DNA from: Pilatotrama ljubarskyi
Taxonomy: Eukaryota > Basidiomycota > Agaricomycetes > Polyporales > Polyporaceae
Assembly: GCA_022385805.1 (NCBI GenBank)
Contig: MU277807.1
Span: 1 to 37,384 of the forward strand
Direction of reading: 5' to 3'
Length of the DNA stretch: 37,384 nt
Positions within the stretch are counted from its first letter, which is position 1; every line of letters begins with the position of its first letter. The notes under the pieces were generated by a model. That model was not told the DNA's origin. It was given only the letters and a program-made list of their open reading frames with translations, and did not search any database. The translations under genes and the position numbers were made by a program. This document shows positions 1 through 11,143 of this stretch, in pieces.

Positions 1-199
1 TGGCCGGACTTGGGAGTGCTCCAGTCCCGGGTTCAAGCCTGAGACAGGGCAAATGTGGAAACATCATCTGGCAAGTTGTAAAAGGATGGGTGATAAGTAA
101 CCTAAATGTTTTATAACCTGATTGATTCGCATTTGGGAATATCTGTGGTTTGTTCCTCTTTTCTTACCATACATAAGGCCGTTATAATGTGCAATGGGG

Positions 200-1110
200 T
201 GCTACAGAGTGCTACAGATTTGGCCACTGGCACTACAGAGTACAATAAACACAGGGGGTTGCAACAGTACAATACTTGCTACATAGACTATATAGTTTTC
301 TATTGCAAATAATTTTTTTTCTGATGTGACACGAGAACCGCCTGTAAGGGGTCGCATTGTGGCCACTGAGTCGCTTCGCCAAGCTATGCAGCGCGTCACG
401 AAGTCGTCTTGCTCCTGCAGGCGACACGACGTCGACAGCTGTCCGTAAGATACCTCGAAATCGCCTCCGACGCATTCAGAAGGCGGAAGGATCATCGCGG
501 TTGTGACTGGAATCCCAGGGTGAGGAGAGCTTGTTTGGATTTTTCAGAGCGGCCGGATATATACCACTATGAACGTACATACGTAGGCGTGATGAGCTTC
601 AAGGAATATTCAGCGACGGTAACGTGGGACCCAGGATATTGAGCTCTCACCATTGGCCCCGTTCATGTATTGAGAATCGACGCAGGTCATAAGCGATCTT
701 ATGGCGGACTCCTAGAGTCAGCCGCACGTCTTCAAGAGTCTCTTGGATGAATATTGACCACCGAGGATGATGGAGCGCGATCTATGGGCCGTAACATGAG
801 TACAGAAGGCACTCTAGTTCCGCGAGCGTCATTACCTTGCTTCTATCGACTTCCCTGTACGAGCAGTTGTCATCGATGAGCAGCCTGGGACGGGGAGTGT
901 GAGTTGCGGGGTTGCCCTCGGCGCTCGCCGACCCATAGGTCCAGAGTGTCGCGGCGTTGCGAGAAGTCAAGGGCACGCCCACCACGCCAAAGTCTGTGAG
1001 TTGCAACACAGGATTCGGCGCATTGGGATAGACGCGACTGAACGAAAACGACCCGGTATCGGGAAGGCTAACATCCAAGAGATGTCGTAGTGCAGACTGC
1101 ACAAATCGAG
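200..1110 (-). pseudogene. Decayed fungal Fe(II)/2-oxoglutarate dioxygenase-like gene remnant
   Basis: Three separate minus-strand blocks line up in order with a large Agaricomycete family of prolyl-4-hydroxylase-like 2OG oxygenases, as I remember that family. Block 1 (about 782-1102) has FSFSRVYPNAPNPVLQL followed by VVGVPLTSRNA, resembling the family's FSFSxxYPxAPNPxL and VGLPLSxRxA. Block 2 (about 650-752) has FIQETLEDVRLTLGV, ending at a plausible donor near 651. Block 3 (about 300-495) has MILPPSECVGGDFEVSYG and then CIAWRSDSVATMRPLTGG, resembling LPSxxxGGxVHVSHG and AWYTDVxHEVxPxTSG. The stretch that should hold the iron-binding HxD (family HRDTEK) is present only as a degraded RSEKSKQ-like sequence in another frame, and the 3' part of the gene is missing. 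The minus-strand ORF at 1156-1548 could be an upstream exon but shows no recognisable motif. I infer a dead gene; the family assignment is moderately sure. Confidence 0.5.
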
Positions 1111-2334
1111 CGGGTGAGTACGGTGGCTGCTCTAATTATCAGAGGTCTGGGATCCTTACAGCGATATCCTGGCGTGAGCTAGGGACAGCTTCAGTCTCAG
1201 TACTGGAATCTCGGGCCAGTGGCGCCTCCTGCATGTCAGATTGGTGCAGGAAAGTCGTCCGTCATCAGGGAGTCCTCCAACTGTGGCTCTTGAGTTCATG
1301 CGCATAATGTTAGTGGAAACACAGATGCTGGCTCTAGGATAACCATGCCTGCCTTCTTTCGACAAGGACGAGGCTGCAGGGAGGCCCATGAAGGGTATAG
1401 GAGGGTCAATTTCGGGTTCCTCCTTCTTCACGATGTCCGCACTGCGAGATCTCTCGACGGTTTCCCCATGCTGCGCGTTGACTTCCAGCTCCAAGTCCGC
1501 GACCATGAGAGGTTTCACTTCTTCCTGCAGGGCGTATAGGTCGCGCATAGTACTATGGTCAGACTAGTGATCCCGGAGAGTCATGACTATGGCGTTACGC
1601 ACTTCGTTCGACATATAGAGATGCGAGGGAGCGGTGTGGATTCTGAAAGCTCGTCTGAAGCTTACTGGCAGCGTGCAACTAGATCTGATTATGCAGAGAC
1701 ACACCGTTCAGGATTGATTCGAACGAACTTGGACGATGAAGCTTAAGGCCGCGGTCACGTACGACAACCAAGGCGGGAGCGCCACGGCTACAACAAGTAC
1801 TGCAGTACTTTACCGCAGCTAGCGCTATAAGCGAGACTACTGTACCCTAAAGTTACGACGCCGTGCAAAGAACGTGTAACCATGGACCGGCGAGATACCG
1901 CCTGAAGGCTCCGGTCAGATGCTGATTTATGTGCCCGAAAGGCGCGATGTCACATCGAGTAAGCACTTTGCTAGTCATAGCACCAGGAGGACGGAGCGTA
2001 GATATGTACAAGGTTTCGGTGCAGTAGACTTGCAAGATGAGAGATTCCGACAACCGTGAGCAAGAGGAGTGGTTCATGACGAAATGAGATGCGAAATGAG
2101 CGACAAATAACCGAGTGACCTAACGCAGGAGCAATGACTCAAGTTTCCATGAACAATGACCAGATAGGGAGACGGCAATACTTAAAAACAAGGGTCTGCA
2201 AGGCATACAGTAGGGAGTGTGTGGAAATCCCAATGGTAAGTGGGAGGATGTGGTGGCGAGCCGAGGACTGCGCGCTACGACGAGTATAACCCGTCGCGGA
2301 GGGCCATGTTCGCGATGTCCTCGTCGCCGAGTAG
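1111..2334. other. Spacer without a recognisable gene
   Basis: Only short ORFs are present and none has a recognisable domain. The 1156-1548 minus-strand ORF might belong to the neighbouring dioxygenase remnant. The right end (about 2100-2334) presumably holds the 3' UTR of the phosphatase gene. No tRNA, LTR or clear repeat was seen by eye. Confidence 0.5.
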
Positions 2335-4917
2335 TCATACATACGCAGCGCTCTCGAGCCCAGCCTTGCTGACACGACGCATAGGCTGCAGAGTTGCTTC
2401 GTCCACCGGCGCTCGCCGTGCATGGCGATAACGCCCGGTAGCGTCCTTGATCTCCATCTCTTGCCCGGCGTCGCCGATCTGTGTCGCGTCCAAGATCGGA
2501 GGCCCCGAAACGCCAGCGAAGGAATGTGGCATGGAGAACAGTGGAGGGAGACTTTCTCGTATGTGTTGAGGACGTCGCCCGCCCAATGCCACGCCGTAGT
2601 TCGTGCCACCGCCACCCCCGCCGCCAGGGTGGCCGTTATCAGCCTCGGACTCCATCTCTGCACCTGCGGACGAGACTTTGACGACGCCAACGGACTTTCC
2701 TCCAAGCTCTTGCTCCTCGAAGGTCATCAGCTCGGAGACGAAGCCGATGTTGGGGGAGATGCCTTTGCGCCGCTCGAGCACGAACGAGTAGGCGCGCGAA
2801 AGCGTCCAGTGGTTCGCGTGGATCAGGTATGCCATGACCGCCGTTACTGAGCGCGACTTCCCGGCTTTGCAATGTACGTACGTTGGCGAGGAGTGTAGTC
2901 GCGCGTCGTCTGGCGTGTCTCATGTAAATGGCGAACAGACAGGCACGTATGGCGAGCACTGACCTAATATTTCGCAGACTTCGCGGACTCCGCGCGTGAT
3001 GTTGTCTTCCTCCACTGTATCGCGCATGGGAATGCGAATATACCGCTCAAAGCGCTCCCGCAGTCGCAGCCCGTGATCGTCATCACACTCGGCGGCGATA
3101 TTGAGGATGCGCTTGACACCCAAAGATAGCAACTCATCCACATGCTCCTCAGCGGTGAGTTCCGGCCCGAGGAAGAGGAAGTTGGGTAGGATTGTGGACA
3201 CACTGAAGACGGGGAAAGGTTCCTCGGTGGTCGGTGGTTGTGATGAATCGGGACGGGCGGTGGAAGGCGAGCGGGATACGGGTGTCCGTGGAGAGTATGG
3301 TGTTCGAGGAGTACTGGGCTGTCCCCAGGAGGGCGAAGGAGGAGGAAGAAAGTCAGGTCCATAGGCAGAGTTTGCTGAGAGCAAGCGAGCAGACCCTGGT
3401 GGCGATAGAGGTGGTAGGTCTAGGCGGAGATGAGAGGGCGAGCGGGAACGTGACCGGAGACCCGAAGGTGGGGCAGCAAGGGTCGCCGCTTTCTGAGGCA
3501 TTTGTAGCTTAGGGAGGCCGGCATTGAGACGTTCTGCGGACGTAGTATCGAGCTTGCGGAGGGCTGGGACACTAGGACGGCGAGGTGGAGGCGGACGGGT
3601 GAAGGCGAGTTGGGAAGGAGCAGGTGAAGGGGCAGCGTGATCAGATGGCTCCTGCCAGGGAGTGATGGAGGCAGGCATCATAGGTTTTGGAGAGACCGCG
3701 GAAAACTCAAGCTCGGGCAGGTCGCGGGGACGAGTTGCGACGGAGATGTCGAGTTGGAAGAGGCCTCCACCAAGTTTGCCGTTCGCCTTTTGGACCTTCA
3801 GAAGCGGACCTGACTCTGGCTTAGCGTTACTAGAGATTATGTGCTGTCGCAAGTATGGATGTTGCCGCGCCGCAGAGAACCCGCCGTGGAGATAGTCAAC
3901 ACTCCCATGCTCGAGAAGCGGCTCGACAAGGGTGAGGAGTATCCAAGCGGTCGCCTGCGGGTTACTTCTGTCTTGCTCGTCCATATTCTCGTCGTATACG
4001 ATCACGTCCCCGTCCCAATCTCCGCTGTGTACCATGTCGTCCCAGAAATGCTTGCCTTCCTCGGTGGTGATCCATTGACGAAGAGCTGAGAAGTCATGCA
4101 ATCCACCGCTAGGTTTCTTGGAGCGCTTCAGGATCAAGGATGGTATCGTGTGGATATTTACACTGTGCTCGAGGTGATCGGCGAGGTACGCTGCGGTTGG
4201 ACGGGTATCTATGAGGATGGGACGGGTCGGAGAGGAGAGCCGCGCTACGAGGATAGCGGGGTCGACACCACCCGCAAACGAGGATGAAGAGGAGGAAGAG
4301 GATCTCCAGTCTTCGGGCTCGCTGTAGAGGGCGGATGTGGGAGTGTAATACACGCTCGCTGGGCTGAGGCTGGAAGTGGGGCTAGGTGAGCGGTTGTCCG
4401 GTATGTCCGCCGGAGATCCATTATACGGCGACTTTGCCTGCGCGCGGAGGCTAGACGAGGCGGAACGGATGGGACGCAGTTTGAGGTTGCGGTGCACGCT
4501 CCGACGTAGTTTCTCGAGGGCAGCGAGGTCTCTAGAGATATCGTCCGAGTTGGGGTCAGAGTCCGTCTCCAGAGTAGAGTGCGAGCCAATCGGAGAGTTC
4601 GAGGAAGAAGACGAGGGGGACAAGAGTCGGAGGAGGTCATCGTCCTCCGTTCGGTCGATGGGAGTCTCGAGCTCGATGATAGTAGTGGACTGGGCGGGAT
4701 GCTTCACAGCATCAGTCTGTAGGCGGAGATGCGGAGGGCGGCCCTTCGTGGGGGGCATGACGGCGGAAGCAGAACGTCTCCAGAGACGTCCAGGAGGGCC
4801 GAACAGCGAGAGCACGGGTTGGAACGGCGAGGAGACGAGGGAGGGCGGCGAGGAGACGAGGGAGGGCGGCGAGGAGAGACGGGGCAGGGCGTTGAGTAAC
4901 GTCGAGTGATGGGACAC
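2335..4917 (-). CDS. Dual-specificity (MAP kinase-type) phosphatase with N-terminal rhodanese/CH2 domain
   Basis: Two exons, 2964-4917 and 2335-2909, around a 54-nt intron (2910-2963), give 842 aa. Splicing joins ...VCEIL to DDARLHSSPTYVHC, completing the tyrosine-phosphatase signature HCKAGKSRS (catalytic Cys665, Arg671). The DSP domain begins near residue 569, and the MRD of IPMRDTVEEDN is the likely general acid. Residues about 218-358 form a rhodanese fold (ILIDTRPTAAYLADH, DVIVYDENMD, YLHGGFSAA). VIVYDE replaces the catalytic cysteine loop, so that domain should be inactive, as in the CH2 domain of animal MAPK phosphatases. A basic patch LILKRSKK (about 261-268) sits where those enzymes carry their kinase-interaction motif. 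The N-terminus is Ser/Pro-rich and low-complexity, with a short tandem SSPPSLV. Expected to dephosphorylate MAP kinases; the exact substrate is unknown. Divergent from the DEF1 gene, 182 bp apart. Confidence 0.85.
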
Positions 4918-5099
4918 TCGGCCGGATAAGTATTCGAATTCGCGACACAGCGGGACTTATCTGCGCACAGATAACTCTAAAGTGTAATTTAGCAGTAAAT
5001 GGTTACCAGCGCGCACCGGATAGACGCCCACACACCTTGACCGCGTTCCTCTCCCGTCCAGCAGAAAAAAAGCGTCTGTCGTCCTCTGCTCCCTCCACA
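4918..5099. promoter_or_regulatory. Shared divergent promoter region, phosphatase / DEF1
   Basis: A 182-bp spacer separates the two start codons, so both genes must use it as 5' UTR and promoter. It includes AT-richer sequence around 4970-5000 (ctctaaagtgtaatttagcag) in an otherwise GC-rich region. No consensus TATA box is obvious. Confidence 0.5.
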
Positions 5100-8000
5100 A
5101 TGTACAAGTCCTCCAATTTCCGCAAGGCCCAGCCTCAGCAAGACTCTGCGTCCGGGAAATACTCTGCCCAAGTCAAGCAGCTCAAGGAGGCGTTCCCCGG
5201 ATGGACAGAGCTGGGTACGTCACGCATTCCGCGTTTGAGACACGCATGCCCACCGCTCATCCACCACCAACAGATCTTGAGTCGCTGCTCGTCGAAGTGA
5301 ACGGAGATGTTGAGCTTGCATCCATGCGGATTCTTGAAGGTAAGCAGCCTGCTCTTATCCGTCGGTCGTGTGGCCGACACCAAGCTCACAACACCCAGGC
5401 CATGCGGAGCAGTGGGGAAACGTCACGCGCAAGAAAGACAAGAAGTCGTCCGCCCCCGCTTCGTCCCACCCCAAGGATGCATCTGCTGGCAGAGAGCGCG
5501 GTGACTTCCGCGGTGGCAGAGGTGGACGCGCCGCCAGGGGTGGTCCCGGTCGTGGTGGGGCACGCGGTGTCTCAGCCCGAGGCGGTCATCACGAGGTCAA
5601 CGGACATAGGCCCAAGCCGTCTCAGTCCGCGGAGGCCCCGAAGGACGCGTCTGTCACCGACACTGCAGCTCCGGCTCCTGTGAATGGCGAAGCGCCCGAA
5701 GGTGACGCAGAGGGAGCGTCTGCCTGGACCTCGAGCACTCCCACGACATGGGGAGGGGATACAGCCGCCATTAATGGCGCAACTACCGCTCCCGCTCCCG
5801 CTCCCGCCCAGGCTCCTGCTCCTACGCCCGCGCCTGGTCCGGCGTCATCAGCTGCGAAGGTAGGCAGCACCCCAGCCACGTCCAAGCTCTCCTGGGCGCA
5901 GATTGCACGGTACGTTAGGCAGCATCGTCTGGTAAGCACGTCTGACGTTCTGTCTAGCAAACCTCAGGAGAAGCCTGCGCCTGCACCGGCACCGGCACCT
6001 GTCGCGACACCCACTGCTCCTACTGTTCCTACGCCTTCTCCTCCTCAGGTGCAGCAGTCGGAGTCTGCGCCTGCAGAGTCTGCGGAGGCTCCCGGCACCT
6101 CGACTGGGTGGGAGGAACCTACAACTGTGCAGGCACCAACATGGGACGACGAGCCGCGTTCGTCGCACCCTGTGGAGTCAGCTCCTGCAGTTGAGGTTGA
6201 GGAGACCAAACCTGCTCAGCCAGAACCCGAACCCGTCGAAGAGCCTGCGCCGGCCCCGGCGGTATCACCTGTTGTGCAGCAGCAGCCATCACCCGAATCT
6301 CCTGCTGCACTCCCCGCCAAGCCCCTCACCCCCTCCATCCAGACCCGCCCGACCCCCATCTCACACCGCACTAACCCCAAATTCAAGACAACTGACCAGC
6401 CCGTTGTCTTGCCCGCAAGCTTTGGCTCTGGCGTCGAGAAGATCGGCATGCAGTTCGGAAGCTTGAGCCTTGGCGGAGAGGATCTCGACTCGTACGTATC
6501 TTGTACTTCGAGTGAGACGCACGTACTCATGAGTATGACCAGACATGAGTCCGCTCCCGCTGAACAAAAGCCCGCTCCTCCCGCGCCTGAGCCCGTCGCC
6601 GCCCCTGTCCCTCAACCACAAGAGCCCGCTGCCCCCGTTGCATCACCCCCTTCACAGACACCCCTTACGTCGGGGGCTCTGTTCCAAACCTCTCTCCCTC
6701 AGCAGCAGGCTCCCCAACCACCCCAGCAGCCCGTGCAGCCTCCGCACATTGCTGCTACTGCTCAGCCACAGCAATCTGCCCTTCCCCCCTCCCTCACCCA
6801 GCCCACCCTCTCCACTCAGACCTCACTTCCATCGTCGAGCTCGGCCTCGGCCATTTCGCCCTACTCTCAGCAGTCCCAGTCTGTCTCCCAGCAGTCGCTT
6901 GCTAGCCACCAGAGCCAGCAGCCCCAGGCACCATCACACCACACGTATGGCCAGCACGGTCTCCCCGCGCACCTGGACCAGGTCCAGACGCAGCAGCACT
7001 CGACACCTGTCTCGCAACCCCAGCAGCAGCAGCTTGCCCAGGCGCAGACTATTGGTGGTGGGCCTTCGTCCTACTTCCGTCAGCCCGAAGCGCCGTACTT
7101 CCACGCGCCGACGCCTCCTGCTGGTCAGAGCCAGGACAGCCCTTACGGCTCGTTCGGCCAGCTCGGTCAGCAGGTGCAGCACCAGGCTCAGGGCTCCCAC
7201 CTCGGCAACTTTGGTGGTGCAGACTATGGCTACGGTGAAAGCCAGAGGGTGTGTACTGTGCACTATATCTCATACCGAGTAAACTAACATTCAGCAGCAG
7301 CAACAACAGCAACAACAGCAGCAGAACTTTTATGACTCCTACTCTGGCCCCACGGGCTTCGGCAATCGCAGTGTCCTGGGTCACGATGATCTCAAGGGCC
7401 TGCCTGGTTCCCAGCAGCCTCACGGTGCTCCCGGTCTCCCCCCGGCCAACGCTCAATCCTCTCAACAACACCCGCCCTCGTCCCAGGCCAGCAGCCAGGC
7501 CCAGCCCAGTGCGGGTCAGGGTCCGCAGCAGGGCTACCCTCCCCCGCTCCCCTACTACTACCCCTACCCTCAGAACCAGTACTACGGCTCACCCTACAGC
7601 TCTGGCTACAGCGTTCCCCAGCCCTTCGTCAAGTATCCTACCGTGTTCCAGGGTCCTCCTGGCCCGCAGTCCGCCCCGTCACCAGCGGCGAAGCAGGGCT
7701 CTGTCCAGCCGCAGTCACCATACGGTCAGAGCCTGTACGGCCAGCAGCACCCGTCGAACGCCTACGACGACCTCGGATACCAGCACCATACGCAACACTC
7801 GGTTGGGCAGAATGTGAACGTGAGCAGCGGCCTGCCCTCGTCCGACTACACCAAGCACCAGTCGCTGTACGGCTCGGGTGCGCAGGGCATGCAAGGCTTC
7901 ATGGGCCTCAGCCAGTCGTCCGGCCCCTCGTCCGGCCCCCCGCTCGGCCAGCGTGCCGCGGGAGGCTCACCTGAGGCCGCGTACAAACCCTACGGTGGCA

Positions 8001-8275
8001 ACGTCGGAGTGAAGGATGTCGGTGCTGGCGTGGGCGTCGGTCAGGGCGGTGTCGGCCAGGGCCCGCAGGGGCGCGGTGGCGTGCAGCAGCCTGGACAAGG
8101 CAGCTTCTACGCGCAGCGGTTCGCGGCAAGCCAGGCTGGCGGACCTCAGGCCCAGCAAGGCCAGCAGCCGCAGGGCCAGGGCCCGCAGGGACATCTGGGT
8201 TATCCGCAGGGCGGCTCGGACGGCAGCACGTTCTACTCGTACCAACCCCGCCAGCAGCAGGGGTACTGGCAGTAG
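5100..8275 (+). CDS. DEF1: DEF1-like RNA polymerase II degradation factor (CUE domain, Gln-rich)
   Basis: Six exons: 5100-5214, 5274-5339, 5399-5909, 5958-6491, 6543-7248 and 7295-8275; 970 aa. Residues about 20-70 form a CUE ubiquitin-binding domain (VKQLKEAFPGWTELDLESLL, then GDVELASMRILEG) followed by HAEQWGNVTRKKDKK, the arrangement of fungal Def1. Next comes an RG-rich stretch (RGDFRGGRGGRAARG), a Pro/Ala-rich middle, and a long Gln/Pro/Ser-rich tail starting with a run of ten Gln encoded just after 7295. In yeast, Def1 promotes ubiquitination and degradation of stalled RNA polymerase II after DNA damage; its Gln-rich tail keeps it cytoplasmic until processed. The same role here is inference from architecture. 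The starting ATG lies in caca-ATG-tac context and the CUE domain begins soon after it. Two introns (48 and 51 nt) are stop-free multiples of three. Convergent with the HMCES gene. Confidence 0.85.
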
Positions 8276-8760
8276 AGTGTGGTGAACGTCGGATGCCTTA
8301 ACACCTGAATGTTTGGAGGATGAGTGCTGGATATGTCGCGGAAGCTGTCCCGGGTGCAAGTACAACAAGTACGATACGATGACGATGGTAGTCGGCCTGT
8401 CTCCTACGCTGCTCCGTTCCCTCCCACTCGTAGTCTTTTCTGTGCAGCTTGTTTTCTCTCGTCTCATACGTCTGCTTCCACAATGTTTGTGTCTGTTTTG
8501 TCTCTCACTCTCATCTCCGTCTCTTCTTTCTGTCTCGCCTCACCTCTCATCGCGCTCTGTACGTATATTATCTCGTAGGTCGTGAGGACTCGCGAGCCGA
8601 CGCCAAACAATGCCGCGTGAAACCAACGTTCTGTTGTGTGATGGGCTGGGATGCGGTAACCTGACGTGTGGGTATGGGGAACGTATGGATAGACGACGAT
8701 AGCAAGGTGGAAGCAAGAAAGCAATGTAAAACACGGGCTCCAAATGATGGAAAGCGTGAG
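8276..8760. other. Convergent 3' intergenic region, DEF1 / HMCES
   Basis: A 485-bp region between two stop codons. It contains pyrimidine-rich sequence (about 8440-8560) that is probably DEF1 3' UTR. No independent gene is supported; the short ORFs here lack any domain. Confidence 0.55.
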
Positions 8761-10650
8761 CTACTTCTTCGCGAAGAAAGACGTGATCTTCGCAGACGAA
8801 TCTGACCGCTGCGTGGTCTTGCGTTTCTGGGACGGGGGCTGTCGGCCCGAGAAGCCTCGTCAGAAAGACTAGCACCCATCATACCGAGGACAGCATCCTG
8901 TGCGTACCTGCGCATCGTTACTCCTGACCGTCTGCGCATGTGATCGCCATGTCGTGTCGACAAATAGGTGAGTCGCGTCAATCCGCACGAGAGCATCGGC
9001 CTTACCTTGGGCGGAGTCGCGGAGGCTTCCTTCGCAGCGTGATGTTTGCCTCGTTTCGGGGTGGACGATGGCTCCGCCTGCAGAGATGGCAACATTCCAG
9101 CCATGTCAGCTCTGCGTTCGGTAACGGCATACGCATTGCGCAGACCTTTGCCATTTTGCTGTCAGGCATGGCACCTGGGGAACCGCCGCCGTCCCCCGCG
9201 GGATCGTCGACGTACTCGATATCCGAATCGTCCTCCCACGCATTCAACTTCTCCACCTTTGGCTTCTTTGCTGGTGTCTGTCCTGACACCGAGGCCTCTA
9301 TTTTGAGATCTCCTGGAGAAGCACTGCGCTTGAGCGTGGGTTTACTCGATGCGTGGAGTGCGGCGGAGCTCCTCGACGGAGTGGACTGTGACTGCTGTTT
9401 GGCAAACATGGCCTGGATGCCGTCTTTGCGTTCCTGGATTGGCTGGATGAATGTGGGCGAGTCTGTGCCTATCTTGCCCACTTCCTTCGGCACTTGGTAG
9501 CTGTCCGCATCAACGAATTAGAACAGTCAGCGCGAGCACGTGCCATGGAATGCTCCCTGCGATGAGTACGGTACGTACCAAACCAGGGGATGGTCTGCGT
9601 AATGGTACGGCGCGCAGAGCCTGGAGAGCTCTGGGGTCCACTTGGCTGCGGACGTGTCGAGCCACGTCTCGAGCGCCGCCTCGTCGGGCAGGATCACGGG
9701 CTGTCGGTCGTGGAGCCAGCTGAACTCTTTGCTCGCGTCCGTCGTCACAATAGTGAACGTGAAGAGCGGCTCCGCACTGCCTGCGCGTATGTCAACGACT
9801 CGGAACATGCAGCGTGCTGATGAGATGTGCTAACCCTCGAGGTAGGCGCAGTCCCACAAGCCAGCGAGGAGCATCAGTCTGCCGTCCTTGTGCCTCGTGA
9901 AGTGCGGCAACCGTTCCTTGCCCTTCTTCAGCCACTCGTAGTACCTGGTTAGGTGGATGTGTCTGCACAACGTAACACCTGTGGCATGCAAGCACGAGAT
10001 GACCTACCCTTCGCAGACGACAGCACACCGCTTCTTGCCCTTGATGCTCGCCCACATGCCCGTGTTGCCCTCGATGAGGGCTTCGCACCGCGCGTTGATC
10101 GTCTTCAGCGACGGGTCTTCGTGCTTGCTAAAGTGCGGGACTAGACCCCACTTCATCGTGTGTAGGATGAGCGGCGAAGACGCGGACTTGTCCGACTCGG
10201 GCTGAGGTTGCGAAGGCGCAGGAGCCTCGGTTGCAGAATGAGATTGGGCATCGCCTGGTGCGTCTGAGGCTGATGCTCTCGATTCGGCTTCTTGCGTTGA
10301 GGTTGCATCGTGTTGGCGCGAAGGTCCTGCTGCAGGTTGAGCCCGGTCCCGCCTCCGAATGACGGGGGCTTGCGAGCGCGGTGCGATGTTGTGCCTGCGG
10401 TGGAATTGAGCAATTTGATAGGCTCGGGGACGTGGCATCTGTCTGACGACCGTACCGTGGAACGAAGTTGTCGCGGCCGACCCATTCGCCAATACGGACG
10501 TTGTACCCGTGCATCTGCTCAATCTCATCGTGCTGCAGTCGCACGAGAATCGCATACGACCCGGTGCGTCATGCGGTCAATCTGGGCTGCTATACCAGCA
10601 TGAAACGAGGAGGTTCGTACGGGAAGGCCTAACGAGAAGCGACCACACAT
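8761..10650 (-). CDS. HMCES: SRAP-domain abasic-site shielding protein (HMCES/YedK family) with C-terminal PIP-like motif
   Basis: Nine exons: 10621-10650, 10456-10532, 10008-10394, 9835-9944, 9579-9780, 9146-9500, 9006-9077, 8908-8931 and 8761-8838; 444 aa. All phases close. The start MCGRFSLGL leaves catalytic Cys2 after methionine removal. Other SRAP landmarks follow: RHNIAPRSQAPVIRR, MKWGLVPHF, INARCEAL (Asn126), GYYEW (Glu168) and WLHDRQPVIL (His225). Family members crosslink covalently to abasic sites in single-stranded DNA through Cys2. A low-complexity insert of about 55 residues (roughly 53-107) separates RRRD from ILHTMKWG. The C-terminal tail is disordered and Lys-rich with SQKRK. 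It ends SAKITSFFAKK, matching the hydrophobic/aromatic core of a PCNA-interacting PIP box but with Ser instead of the usual Gln. This suggests replication-fork recruitment. One junction (9579/9500) yields Cys where I would expect Trp; otherwise the model is clean. Confidence 0.88.
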
Positions 10651-11143
10651 GTCGGTCGTTTGATGGTCTGCTTGTTGGTTGAGCCAGGTCAAGAGTGACG
10701 CTGCGCGCAATGTACCAGAAGTGAATGCAACGCATGCGGGTATTTCGGGCACATAAACACCCACATCGGAGAAACAGTATATGCAGACGAGAGAGGATGG
10801 CAGGTTTGGCCGTGGGAAACTACAATACAAAGCCGTCCAGACATTGTACTAATGTAATTGACCAACGACACGGGAATCCAATGTAGATGAACCGGGCGTG
10901 CTCTACTGACAACCCTTCCTTGCCAATACCATGAGTGTCAGAGACGCTATGGTGATAGGATGGCGGGCGCGAGTGACGTGGGCGGGGTGGTTCCCAACGG
11001 GGCAGTCCCACCGCTAGGCGCTAACTAGCAACCGCGAGCGGGTCAGCACATCGACAGTCACGCTATCGGTGCAACACGACGACACGTACCTCGCGCCAGA
11101 AGGGCGGAGCGCGTGAGGCATCCTGTTTGGCATATTCCAAATT
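10651..11143. other. Spacer: HMCES upstream region and 3' flank of the LINE
   Basis: About 490 bp between the HMCES start and the last stop of the LINE ORF2. It must hold the HMCES promoter and the LINE 3' UTR. I could not place the LINE end: no long poly-A or clear simple tail is visible on the minus strand just past 11144, and no target-site duplication was recognised. Confidence 0.45.

Noticed and set aside
1..60. tRNA or SINE-like B box (gggttcaagcctg) at the left edge
   Set aside because: The motif fits only part of the B-box consensus, the T-arm would not pair properly and no A box or acceptor stem is visible; the window edge also cuts it.
6545..7282. 245-codon plus-strand Ser/Pro/Arg-rich ORF inside DEF1
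   Set aside because: Shifted frame of the Gln/Pro-rich DEF1 coding region; repetitive composition explains its openness.
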